Below are positions 36,485-46,500 of a DNA stretch of 64,000 nt, one piece after another (the stretch's first letter is position 1; the number at the start of each line of letters is the position of its first letter). Below the pieces are notes generated by a model that was not told where the DNA came from, did not search any database, and saw only the letters and a list, made by a program, of their open reading frames with translations. Source of the stretch: Phyllostachys edulis (taxonomy: Eukaryota > Streptophyta > Magnoliopsida > Poales > Poaceae); contig CM070553.1 in the NCBI GenBank assembly GCA_036346405.1, forward strand, positions 77,998,976-78,062,975, in the 5' to 3' direction. Position numbers and translations under genes: made by a program.

Positions 36485-36799
36485 GTGCAGTTTGGTCTTT
36501 TAGGGGCTGAGCAGAATTGTTTTGCTCATAACTTTTGCATTGAGAATCCAAATCAATTGGTTCTTGTTGCAAAATTCCCTAAAAATCACCCTCTTGCTGC
36601 TGTAGAAAATTCAGAGAATTTGGAGTTCGTTTGTTGTGCTGTCTTTGTTGTTTTTCGTCGTTCTTATCGGTTCTTTATCGCTTTTCCGTTAGGTTTCGAC
36701 ATTTGTGGTGATCCCAAGAGTGACCCTCCGCAACAAATTGACCAGCAACAGCAAGGCAAGCAGTTTGATCATATCCCCTCTAACGCCCCATTACTTTAA
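36485..36799 (+). CDS. ORF conserved inside the G and F LTRs (unknown)
   Basis: An open frame of 104 codons in the G 5' LTR, repeated at 46975-47289 in the 3' LTR, with a recognisable counterpart of 109 codons in F (18911-19240). The shared core reads PNQL, then SYRFFIAFPLGFDICG, then DPPQQ and GKQFDH; many other positions differ. The 3' half is preceded by a splice-acceptor-like TTCCGTTAG. No known domain. It could be a small LTR-encoded protein, an exon of a spliced leader transcript, or sequence conserved for RNA reasons. Confidence 0.35.
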   Translation: MQFGLLGAEQNCFAHNFCIENPNQLVLVAKFPKNHPLAAVENSENLEFVCCAVFVVFRRSYRFFIAFPLGFDICGDPKSDPPQQIDQQQQGKQFDHIPSNAPLL

Positions 36800-38355
36800 A
36801 GGTTAATATATTGTTTTACTTCTATGTATGCATGCTACTTTGTGTTAAATGTCGCTAGCAAGCCTATAGTTGCATAATCTGTAGGAATTGTTTATCCTCT
36901 ACTACCATGAGCCTAGGTTATTTGCTGTGGTTTGAGCTCGATGGATGAGCTCTTATCACTTAGTAGTTTCGATTTAAATTGCTTAGACATGCTTAGTAAC
37001 GATAGAAATGGGCGATCATCGACTTAGTCGATGGTCTTGATCACTCAAAACTGGTTATTACTCCTATATGTCCAGCACTTGTGCTTTGTTTAATTTGTAA
37101 AATCAAAAACTAAAAATAAAAGATTGATTTAGACTTGGGCATATTGGATGGATGGTGTGGTTTTTGGAATGTGGTGGTATGCCTGGGTCCCTAAGGACCG
37201 AGTACTTGGGTCACTAAGCCAAGCGATTTTGCGTGCTAACCACACGAGGGGCATATGGAACCCCTCTTGACTAAGTACTTTGGGCGGTGTTAATTGGGGT
37301 CGCTCGGTTGGTGTGTTTTTAAAGATAAAATGTGTGTGTGATGTGGGAGGGGAGCATTAGCTTCCGGGTAGGTTGTGTGATGTCTCCTTCTCCCCGTGGG
37401 TTGTGCGACTCAGAATTAGCATTGTCCATTGGAAATGTCTCGTAGGACTTAGCCGTGCCGGCACACCTAAGGTAGTGTGCTTAAAGGAAAGGCGGTCTGG
37501 CGTGTGGGTACATTGGTACACCCCTGCAGGGATAAAACTATTCGAATAGCCTCGTCCTAGGTTATGGACATGCTTGGTAAGGTCGTTCAAGACTAGACTA
37601 CAACCTTTAATTAAAACTTGACATGGTTGGTATGAACGGGGAGTTCATGCTATTGTTGTGGTGACTTGGGTTAGTCACTTCCAGGATGTTCTTGTTGTTG
37701 TTATCATGTTATCTATCTCGTTGTTACTTCAACATTTAAAAATGCTTTGCCAAATTGCCTTCAATCTATTATGTTATTGCAAATAAATGTTGCTTTATGC
37801 TAAAATGAGTCCAAAGCCTCATCCACTTAAATAAAGCTTGCATGTAGCTATTTATAGTTCTGTTATCTCACACGTAAGTCTTGCGGAGTACTTTATGTAC
37901 TCATCTGCCCGTGGTTGTGGTAATTTTTGTGGCTTTTGTTGCAGAGGAAGAAGGGGAGCTCCAAGAGCCTCTCTTACGTGCTTTCGTGTTGCGACTTCTT
38001 GACGACTAGCTTGGCGGTCGGTCGAGATGCCTAGGGGTTAAGGCACACTGATTGGCTTTGTGTTTTAGCCATCTTTATGGCACTTTTGCTTCCGCTGTTA
38101 TCTTAGTGTTTGTTGTTATTTGGCCAGAAGGCCCCTCTTTTGTAATAACCTATTCCTTATTAATATTAACTTCTGGTTTGTTGCTTATGTTCTATGTGTT
38201 GTATGGAATTGATACATTCTTTTGTTGTGAGGTATGTATACTGCATTCTGGGGAGTATACATCTCTCGAGACTGGGTTTATTTGGTTGATAATACTAGGG
38301 TCAATTGGATGACTAAGTATTATGAGCTTAATAAATGTCGGGGTCTCACAAAAGT

Positions 38356-38367
38356 TGGTATCAGAGC
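38356..38367 (+). other. Primer-binding site of element G (tRNA-iMet type)
   Basis: TGGTATCAGAGC begins five bases after the LTR end at 38350. It is intact compared with the altered site in F. Confidence 0.88.
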
Positions 38368-39030
38368 TATACTGATCGTAGTAACGCAAGCTTGGTCGTC
38401 TTTAGGATATTTTGAAAATCTAATTTCAAAGTATCAAATGAGTTTTGAAAGCTTAAGAAAACTCTCACATTTTACTCCTCATCTATCTTAGCTTTCTCTT
38501 CTCATCTCGCTCTAATTTGAGTTTTAAAAGTTGTTTTCCTCTCTTCCCTTCTACAAAATAGTTGTTATCGATTAATGGGGTTTTGGGGAATCAATGAGTT
38601 TGGCAAATTGAAGTGTTAGCTGCCCATCTACAAGGTTTTGAAGCTTCTGGAATGGCCAATTTCGACTGGAAGCTTGGATGCAAAATCTGGACAGCAAGCG
38701 TCAATTTCCGGACAGCAAGCTCAAAGGTTCCAATTAGGGTAGAGAATGAGAGATTAAATCAACTAAAACTTGTGGGAATAAAAGGGTAAGATGTGATACT
38801 AGTTAGCTAAGTATCTAACACTTATTTCACTGCATTAACCTTGCTCTCTAATAGTTTTAGATCTCATCTTACAATCTGATTTTTAATCTTCTCGATCAAT
38901 TACTCGTTCATTCAATACGGGTTAGTTGAGTTGAGAAGTTGAGCCTTGATTTTGGTGTTTCTTGGCTGTTTTTAGAGTCTTTTAGAAGCTTCTAAAGTTG
39001 ATTTACTCGCTGTTTTGGCTTTCGTTTAGG

Positions 39031-39120
39031 GTGATATTCCATTCCCCTAGTCGATCGCTTTTGCTTCTTTTAAAGGCTTTGTTTTCGAGTCTAGTTGCTA
39101 ACCAAAATTTCTTGTAACAG
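39031..39120 (+). other. Candidate 90-nt intron just upstream of gag in G, absent from F
   Basis: Begins GTGATATTCC after TTTCGTTTAGG, ends TTTCTTGTAACAG and is followed immediately by the gag ATG at 39121. F has TTTCGTTTAGG joined almost directly to the same ATG (11832-11844), with one additional G. The flanks match on both sides. GT...AG ends, a length of 90 nt and a clean absence in the sister element suggest an intron that was removed in the lineage of F. Confidence 0.5.
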
Positions 39121-40090
39121 ATGGCGGGCCTTTTCGTAGCGGCCAAGGCGATCGGTGGTCCGGACGAGAGCTTCCTCCTCCTCCGACCATGGCCGAGGTT
39201 CTCCTTCGATCGGCGCAACCGCGGATGACAGAGAGTTCTCTTGGGCGTCATCGCGCAACACCACCACCGCACTTACCGGAGCTTGAGGATCTGGGCAAGG
39301 AACGCCCATCGGCCGCGTGGAGGACTCGCGGAGTTTCTTCGTACTCAGCCTCCTACCTTTTCGGTCCCGAGGACCCGTTGGATCGCAGACGATTGGCCGT
39401 CTGGTGGGCGGAAGCTCCACATCGCCAGATGCTGAGGAGCACGAGAAGGCGCTGTTCGCATCGCACCACCGGAGGTGCGGCTTTGTCATGGTGGGAGAGC
39501 TTTCTCGCCATGCAGCCCGCAGACCACACCGTCTCTTGGGAGGAGTTTCAGATTGCCTTCCGTCGGGCTCACATCCTGCGGCTTGATGGAGATCAAGAAG
39601 CGGGGAGTTTCTTGCGCTCAAGCAAGGCGTGCTTCGATCATGGAGTATGTCTACGAGTTCAACCATCTAGCTCGTTATGTTCACGAGGATGTGGCCACCG
39701 ATATGGCTAAGGTGCCAAGTTCGGCGTGGCTTGTCCGAGGAGTGAAGGACAAGCTATCCATTGTCGACTTCACGATTTCCGGACCTTGGTCGACAAGGCC
39801 ATCGTCGCTGAGCATGCGGCTCGAGCTTATGGACTCCATAAGCGCAAGTGGGAGGCCCATAAGTCGTCGAGGCGATTCCTCCGTCCCGCTTGGCGATCTC
39901 GAAGTACCGATCTCATTCTTGGCGCCCCGAGGTTACTCCCCTGTTCCTCGTTCATCATCGAGCCGTGTCTCGATCCGTGCACTGCGAAGTCGTGAGAGGC
40001 CCTCGCAACCCAGCTGCCGGGGTCACATGCTTCTCTTGCAACCAGAAGGGCCATTATGCAAATAATTGCCCTAAGAAGACAGGAGCAGCC
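39121..40090 (+). pseudogene. Element G gag (broken frame)
   Basis: Starts at the ATG at 39121 (MAGLFVAAKAIGG). The capsid segment spans 39475-39830 (EYVYEFNHLARYVHEDVATD, SAWLVRGVKDKLSIVDF). An intact zinc knuckle at 40029-40070 reads CFSCNQKGHYANNC (CX2CX4HX4C). Frame changes occur near 39190, 39590 and 39770. The last frame runs without a break from the knuckle into the protease. It would form the particle and bind RNA. Confidence 0.83.
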
Positions 40091-40549
40091 CCTCGTCCTA
40101 ATGGAGGACGCGGGCCAGGAGGTGGTGCATCGCAGGACCAGAAGATCGTCCCGGCTACCCAAGGCGTGGGTAGTGGTCGCGTCAACGCCGTCACTGCAGA
40201 GGAGGCTCAGGAGGCACCCGACGTCGTGCTAGGTACACTTTCTGTTAACTCTCACCCTGCTACTGTCTTGTTTGATTCAGGAGCATCTCATTCCTTTGTT
40301 TCTGAGTCTTTTGCTGCTGTTGGAGAGCTTCTTTTCTCTCCATTGTCGGTCCCGCTACTCATTCGCTCTCTGGTTGGAGTTGAAAGTGAATCTGAGTGTA
40401 GGGATGTTCCTATCGAGATCGGCGTAGGGTTCCTAGCAAACCTTATCCTTCTCCATTCAGCGAGTCTTGATGTGATTCTTGGCATGGATTGGTTGTCCCA
40501 ACATGGGGGGGCAAATCGATTCGCGCCAGAGGCTCATCTCTCTATCTAG
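40091..40549 (+). CDS. Element G protease (open segment)
   Basis: Continues in frame from the zinc knuckle (the open frame starts at 39890). It carries the aspartic protease active site FDSGASHSF at about 40270-40295 and ends with LDVILGMDWLSQHGG. A frame change follows near 40510 before RT. In F the same active site is out of frame. It would cleave the Gag-Pol polyprotein as a dimer. Confidence 0.85.
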   Translation, partial: PRPNGGRGPGGGASQDQKIVPATQGVGSGRVNAVTAEEAQEAPDVVLGTLSVNSHPATVLFDSGASHSFVSESFAAVGELLFSPLSVPLLIRSLVGVESESECRDVPIEIGVGFLANLILLHSASLDVILGMDWLSQHGGANRFAPEAHLSI

Positions 40550-40574
40550 TCCCTCCGTGGCGGGTTAAGCTTTT

Positions 40575-41009
40575 ATGCAGTCGCTAGATCCGCATCTCTT
40601 CGCGCTTGAAGCGAAGCCGCTCTGGATATTAGCGAAGTCCCAACAGTTTGTGACTTTGTTGATGTCTTTCCTTGAATCTTCGAGGATGCCACCCATTCGA
40701 GACCTCGAGTTTGTCATTGAGTTGGCTCCGGCATCGCCCCTATCTCAAAGAGGCCTTATCGGATGCCACCAAACGAGTTGGTGGAATTGAAGAAGCGATT
40801 AAGTGAGCTGCAAGAGAAGGGTTTCATCCGCCTAGCTCATCTCCTTGGGGTTGTCCGGCAATCTTCGTAAAGAAGAAGGATTTGGTACTTTATGCATGTC
40901 GTCGATTACGCCCACTTAATGAAGTAACGATGAAGAACAAGTATCCATTGCCCGCATTGACGATCTCTTCGATCAATTAACCGGAGCTCGAGTTTTCTCC
41001 AAGATTGAT
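40575..41009 (+). pseudogene. Element G N-terminal part of reverse transcriptase (broken frame)
   Basis: The linker and RT fingers are recognisable in more than one frame (PPIRDLEFVIELAP at 40690-40740; EKGFIRL and FVKKKD-like words at 40820-40885). Small indels at 40660, 40740, 40830 and 40905 separate it from the long open frame that follows. Confidence 0.75.
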
Positions 41010-42935
41010 TTGAGAGTGGGATATCATCGAGTTCGGATTCGACACGAGGATATTCCAAAGACAGCGTTCTCTACTCGCTACGGCTTGTACGAGTACACCG
41101 TCATGTCATTCGGCTTAACCAATGCTCCTGCCTTGTTCATGAACCTCATGAATTCGGTATTCATGGAGTATTTGGATAAGTTCGTCGTGGTCTTCATCGA
41201 TGATATCCTTATCTACTCCAAGAACGATGAAGAGCACGCCGAGCATCTGAAGCTTGTGTTAGGCAAGCTGCGTGAGCACCAGCTGTACGCGAAGTTCAGC
41301 AAGTGTGCATTCTGGTTGAAGGAAGTGTCTTTCTTAGGCCACGTTCTTTCAGCAGGAGGCGTAGCCGTTGACCCTAGCAAGGTCAGCGATGTTCTTTCAT
41401 GGAGTCAGCCTGCTTCGGTCACCGATGTACGGAGTTTTCTCGGTTTAGCGGGATATTATCGTCGCTTTATCGAGAACTTCTCCAAAATCACGAAGCCGAT
41501 GACGGAGTTGCTCAAGAAGGACAAGAAGTTCGTGTGGTCCGCTGAGTGTGAGGAAAGTTTCCAAATACTCAAAAAGCGTTTGACCACCTCTCCCGTTCTT
41601 GTTCTTCCCGATATCCATCGAAGCTTCGATATCTTTTGCGATGCTTCTCGTCGAGGCCTCGGTTGTGTCCTTATGCAAGAAGGCAAGGTAGTGGCCTATG
41701 CATCAAGGCAATTGAGACCTCATGAGCTCAACTATCCTACCCATGATTTGGAGTTAGCTGCTGTGATTCATGCACTTAAGATCTGGCGACATTACCTAAT
41801 TGGTAATCGTTGTGAAGTGTATTCGGATCACAAAAGCTTAAAGTACTTGTTCACACAGCCTGACCTGAACCTCAGGCAAAGGAGATGGTTGGAGTTGATC
41901 AAGAACTATGATGTGGGTATTCACTACCATCCGGGCAAGGCTAATGTCGTTGCCGATGCGCTTAGTCGCAAAGTGCATTGCAATGCCTTGTTGACCAGGG
42001 AGCTTCAGCCCGCTCTTCTGGAAGAATTTCAGCGTCTCAACTTGAGTTTAGTTGAGCATGGTTCTCTCGCTGCCTTGGTTGTGCAACCAACCTTGGTGGA
42101 TCGGATCAAGTCCGCTCAGCAGTCGGATGTTGGAGTGAGCCACATTAAGGCAAATGTCAAGAACGGAACGACCAAGTGCTTCTCTGAGGATGAGCATGGT
42201 GTTGTGAGGTTCGGGCAACGCCTTGTGGTTCCAAAGGACATGGAGTTGCGGAATTTGATCCTCCGCGAAGCCCATGATTCGCCTTTATCCATTCATCCCG
42301 GGGCCACAAAGATGTATCAAGATCTCCGCCAGAGATTTTGGTGGACCCGAATGAAGAGGGAGATCGCGAAGTTCGTTGCCGAGTGCGACGTGTGTCGTCG
42401 TGTCAAGGCCGAGCATCAGCGTCCAGCAGGACTGCTTCAGCCTTTGCCAGTTCCTGAGTGGAAGTGGGATTCGATCGGAATGGATTTCATCACCGGTCTA
42501 CCCACGTCCCCGAAGAAGAATGATGCCATTTGGGTCGTCATCGATCGATTGACTAAGGTGGCACATTTCCTTCCCGTCAAGACTGACCTTCGGGTAGGTC
42601 TTTTGGCGGAACTCTATATCGCCCGCATCGTGAGTTTGCACGGTGTGCCGAAGACGATTGTGTCGGATCGTGGATCCCTTTTCACGTCTCGTTTTTGGCA
42701 TAGCTTGCAAGAAGCTATGGGAACTCGTCTTGCTTTCAGCACGGCATTTCACCCCCAAACTGATGGTCAGACCGAGAGGGTCAACCAAGTTTTGGAAGAC
42801 ATGCTTCGTGCTTGTGTCCTTTCCTATGGGAAGCATTGGGAGAAATGCTTGCCATTCGCCGAGTTTTCTTATAACAACAGCTTTCAGGCCAGTCTCGGCA
42901 TGGCACCATTTGAGGCCATATGGGAGAAAGTGTAG
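41010..42935 (+). CDS. Element G reverse transcriptase palm, RNase H and integrase (641 codons open)
   Basis: The longest open frame in the window. RT palm: MSFGLTNAP at residues 32-40 and the FIDD catalytic box at 62-65. Connection: LGLAGYYRRF at about 144-153. RNase H: CDASRRGLG with Asp211, LELA with Glu248, YSDHKSLKY with Asp273 and ADALSR with Asp316. Integrase zinc domain: His422, His429, Cys459 and Cys462. Core: Asp492 (MDFITGLP), Asp553 (VSDRGSLFTSRFW) and Glu589 (DGQTERVNQ), giving a D,D-35-E spacing. All catalytic residues are present. The frame is lost at 42935, just before the integrase C-terminus, by a small deletion relative to F. It is a segment of a Gag-Pol polyprotein, not a separate gene. 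Confidence 0.93.
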   Translation: MRVGYHRVRIRHEDIPKTAFSTRYGLYEYTVMSFGLTNAPALFMNLMNSVFMEYLDKFVVVFIDDILIYSKNDEEHAEHLKLVLGKLREHQLYAKFSKCAFWLKEVSFLGHVLSAGGVAVDPSKVSDVLSWSQPASVTDVRSFLGLAGYYRRFIENFSKITKPMTELLKKDKKFVWSAECEESFQILKKRLTTSPVLVLPDIHRSFDIFCDASRRGLGCVLMQEGKVVAYASRQLRPHELNYPTHDLELAAVIHALKIWRHYLIGNRCEVYSDHKSLKYLFTQPDLNLRQRRWLELIKNYDVGIHYHPGKANVVADALSRKVHCNALLTRELQPALLEEFQRLNLSLVEHGSLAALVVQPTLVDRIKSAQQSDVGVSHIKANVKNGTTKCFSEDEHGVVRFGQRLVVPKDMELRNLILREAHDSPLSIHPGATKMYQDLRQRFWWTRMKREIAKFVAECDVCRRVKAEHQRPAGLLQPLPVPEWKWDSIGMDFITGLPTSPKKNDAIWVVIDRLTKVAHFLPVKTDLRVGLLAELYIARIVSLHGVPKTIVSDRGSLFTSRFWHSLQEAMGTRLAFSTAFHPQTDGQTERVNQVLEDMLRACVLSYGKHWEKCLPFAEFSYNNSFQASLGMAPFEAIWEKV

Positions 42936-43512
42936 AACCCCGTTGAACTGGTCAGAGACCGGTGAGAGACCTCTCTTTGGCGGACTCAATCAATGAGGCC
43001 GGCGCCAAGTCCAAATTTTATTCATGAGCGTTTGCGCCTGCTCAATCGAGCAAAAGAGCTATGCGGATCGCCGTCGGCGTGAGTTGCGTTTTGAGCCTAA
43101 TGACTTTGTTTATCTCAAAGTCTCTCCTTTGAAGGGCCATCAACGTTTGGCGTCAAGGGCAAGTTGGCTCCTCGATATGTCGGTCCCTACCGTTATCGAG
43201 AAGAAGGAGCTGTTGCCTATAAGTTGGAGTTGCCGGTACGCGAGGGGTACATGATGTTTTCCATGTGTCCCGGCTTAAGAAGTGCCTCCGTGTTCCAAGC
43301 GAGGAAGCTCGTTGGAAACTCTCGATGTCGTGAAGATTTGACCTATCGCGAGCAACTTTGTTCGCGTAGACTCGATGAGTTTGAGCGAAGGACAAGGAAT
43401 AAGACCATCAAGTTCCTTAAAGTTCGAGTGGTCGAACCATTACGAGGATGAGGCTACTTGGGAAAGAGAAGATCGTCTGCGTGCGGACTATCCATCTTTC
43501 TTTACCGAGTGA
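42936..43512 (+). pseudogene. Element G integrase C-terminus and chromodomain (broken frame)
   Basis: Collinear with the open 192-codon segment of F but broken by several indels. Recognisable pieces are SYADRRRRELRFEPNDFVYLKVSPLKG (43024-43150, one frame), PRYVGPYR (43164 onward) and FERRTRNKTIKFLKV (43380-43430). It ends at the TGA at 43510-43512. Losses at CAG/CTG positions compared with F account for several of the breaks. Confidence 0.82.
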
Positions 43513-43538
43513 GCCAAATCTCGGGACGAGATTTTTGT

Positions 43539-43550
43539 AAGGGGGGGAGA
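43539..43550 (+). other. Polypurine tract of element G
   Basis: A purine run with seven G directly before the 3' LTR start at 43554, in the same position as in F and A. Confidence 0.8.
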
Positions 43551-43553
43551 TTT

Positions 43554-46500
43554 TGTAACATCCCAAATGTATAATTAGGGTTATTCAAGTATAATTATAT
43601 GTGTAGAAATTAAAACTTTTTCTCACATCTTGAAAACCCCTAATCTCTCATGTAATTCTTGTCCAAGAGTTGTGTAATCCAAAAACATAACGCTCTTGTT
43701 GACCAAAAGTCAAATTCATTTTTCCAATTGTCTAAATCTGGTGTCAAACATTTGAAAATATTTTCCTTGGTCCTAAAGTTGATGTGGGACCCCTCTGAAA
43801 AATATCACAAGTTGTAAAACTAGTTTGATAAATTTTGGAGGTAAAACAAATCCTTGAACAACCTTCATGAATTTCCTGAGAAAAATGCATTGCATAATAA
43901 CCTCTGGAAATTTTATGTCAGGTTAATCTCATTGTCCACAAGCTCCTGTAAAACTTTCATGAATTTTGGAGTTGATTTGCTATCCCAAACAATTTTGCAA
44001 AGTCTCAATTTGTTAGAAATTAAACTTAAAACATGGCATTTGTTCCTTGGGCTAGCCACTTTGCAAAGTTTGGTCGGCCAGACCTTGTCTGCACCTCGCA
44101 GACCTCCTCTCCACCTTGATCAGTCGCGCTGCTTGGATTTACATCCAACCGCCACGACCTCCTCATGATCAACACCGCAAAGACCTCCCCTTCACCAAGG
44201 TCATAACCGTTGGATCAAAGATCCACGGTCATGACCTCCCCGTGTTAAATCTCAAAGACCTCCCACCTTGTTGAGGTCGTAGCCCTTGGATCCAAGATCC
44301 ATGGCTATGACCTCCCCTCACTGTTAAACTAAGCCAACCCCCCCACCTTGTCGAGGTCGTAGCCGTTGGATCAGATCCAACAGCCCACGACCTCCCTGCG
44401 TTATCAAGCGCTTCCAACCTCCCCTATCTCATGTTGTGCACCGTGGGATTAAAAATCCACGGTCACGACCTCCTCCTTGTCTTATGCGCATCAGATCTCC
44501 CCGCGCACGTGAGGTCGTTGCCCTTAGATCTAAATCCAAAGGCCATGACCTCCCTTGTGTGTTGCGCAAGCTCAAGACCTCCTTTGCGCCACGTGCGAGG
44601 CTCAGGACCTCCCCTGTTTTCATCACCACCGTGGGATCAAAATCCAAAGGTCTTGACTTCCCTTGCGCTTCACGCAAAGCCTCAGACCTCCCTTTGGTTG
44701 TGTGCCCTTGGATTTAAATCCAAAGGCCATGACCTCCCCCTCATGTTCTTAAGCTCATGTGCGGTTAAGACCTCACAGGAGGTCCGCACCGTTGGATGGA
44801 AATCCAACGCTTTGGACCTCCTGTTCCATTTTCCCATGTGCGCTTACACATTAAGGAAATCGGAGGGCCACGACCTCCCCATCCTTGATCGTGTGGCTGG
44901 GACCTCCTCGATCCTTTGGCGTAACGGTTCAAAATTGTCATCCGATGGTTAGGACCTCCCCTGGTCTTATCCAGCGGTCATAAGGACCTCCTGTTCTTCT
45001 CCTTCCTCGGCGCGCTGCGAGCTCTGGCGATGGAGTTAATGCATGCACTTTGCCACTAGGTACCTTTTTGACTCTTTCTTGACCGCATTTAATGCAGTCG
45101 CCTTCCGCCTCTCTGTCACTCAGTGCACCTTGTCAATCTCATGTCCTTGCCACCCCATGGACCAACCCGTGGGCTAAGCTCACCATGGAGCTTAGCCCCA
45201 CTCATAACCTTCACCCCAGCTATAAGTTATCCCTTGAATCCTCCCTTGGCTTCCTTTGCACACAATTGATCTCGGCCTTGCACTTTGTGCGTGGTGAGCT
45301 CCTCATCCACAGACTCTCCAATTCTCCCACGACCATTGTCGAGCTTGGAGCTCCTCGGTGGCAAAAGGGTTCCATGGCCTCTTCCTCCCTCTCTCTTGTT
45401 TCTATCTGGGCCTTTCTCCTCTGCGACCTCAACCCTAACTTCAATGGTTGGGGCATTTGCGAGAGGTGGCCTAGTGGAGCTTGAAGCTTGGAGTTGAAGG
45501 TTGGACTTGAGCGGTGGAGCTCCCGTCTTCTCCAACTCGAGCCGCCACCGTCATCGACCTCATCGGCATCTTTAGGACCTCCGTAACTCCTGGTAATCCC
45601 TTAGATCTTTGGGCACCGCTTGAATGCATGTTGCGAGCTTTTCAGGCACACGCTGAATGTCGCGCGAGCTGCTTTTTGCATTTTCAGTATTTTGGCCGTC
45701 GGGTCATCTCGTCCTCTCGGGCTCGCCGGCGATTAAGGCCGTCGTCGCCGTCGAGAGTGAGCCCATGGTGTGCGCAACACTATTGCGCTGCACGGATGTC
45801 TTTGTTGTCGCCATGAGGTCCGCATCGTCGGCAACAACCACTTCTTTGAGCTCGAGATTTTGTCGGACGTCCCGGCGTGTCATTGTCGTTTTAGGACGAG
45901 ATTCACCGTTTCATTGCCCAATCATTGCAATCATGGGGTTAGCGTTAAATGCCATTAACCCCGTCTTTTGGCGCACTTAAAACCTCCCTAGCGTGGACCT
46001 TCTTGTGTCCCGCGCAATAACTCCATGTCTCGCTTGTCCGCGGCGCTGCTGCGTGTGAGTTAGGGCGCTGGGTCTGGACATCCAGACCTCCTCCGAGGAG
46101 ATCTGGAGCGTCCAAGACCTCCCCTTGCGCGATCGTGGCCGTCCAGACCTCCTTGGAGGTCTGTGACGTTTAGATCTCTGCGTAGGACCTCCTCGAGGTC
46201 ATCTCACCGTTGAGGACCTCCCCCTTTAGATCTGGTCCGTTCCGGACCTCCCTCCCATGTTGTGGTTCGTTGGATTCACCATCAACGGCCACGACCTCCC
46301 CTCACCTCGCGCATGTGCGTTGCTAGGAGGTCCAGGACCTCTGGACCTCACGTGCGCGTGTGTGTTGTTCTCCTGGGAGGTCTTGAGCCGTCAGATCTGA
46401 GATCTGTGGCTCACGTCCTCCCCGGCCTGTGTGTTTTCTTTTTAAGAAATTCCATTGAAGTCTTAATTATAAATGCGAATAAGGTATAAACTTTAGAATT

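Larger units (their letters stand above)
33054..38350 (+). repeat. 5' LTR of element G (5297 bp)
   Basis: Starts TGTAACATCCCAAATG and ends GGGTCTCACA. Its parts are an AT-rich head (33054-33590), a GACCTCC repeat field (33590-34490), a TATA box (34714-34721), GC-rich sequence (34800-35560), a second GACCTCC field (35560-35940), an AT-rich stretch (35950-36660) containing an ORF of 104 codons (36485-36799), and a tail shared with F (36660-38350). Confidence 0.93.
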
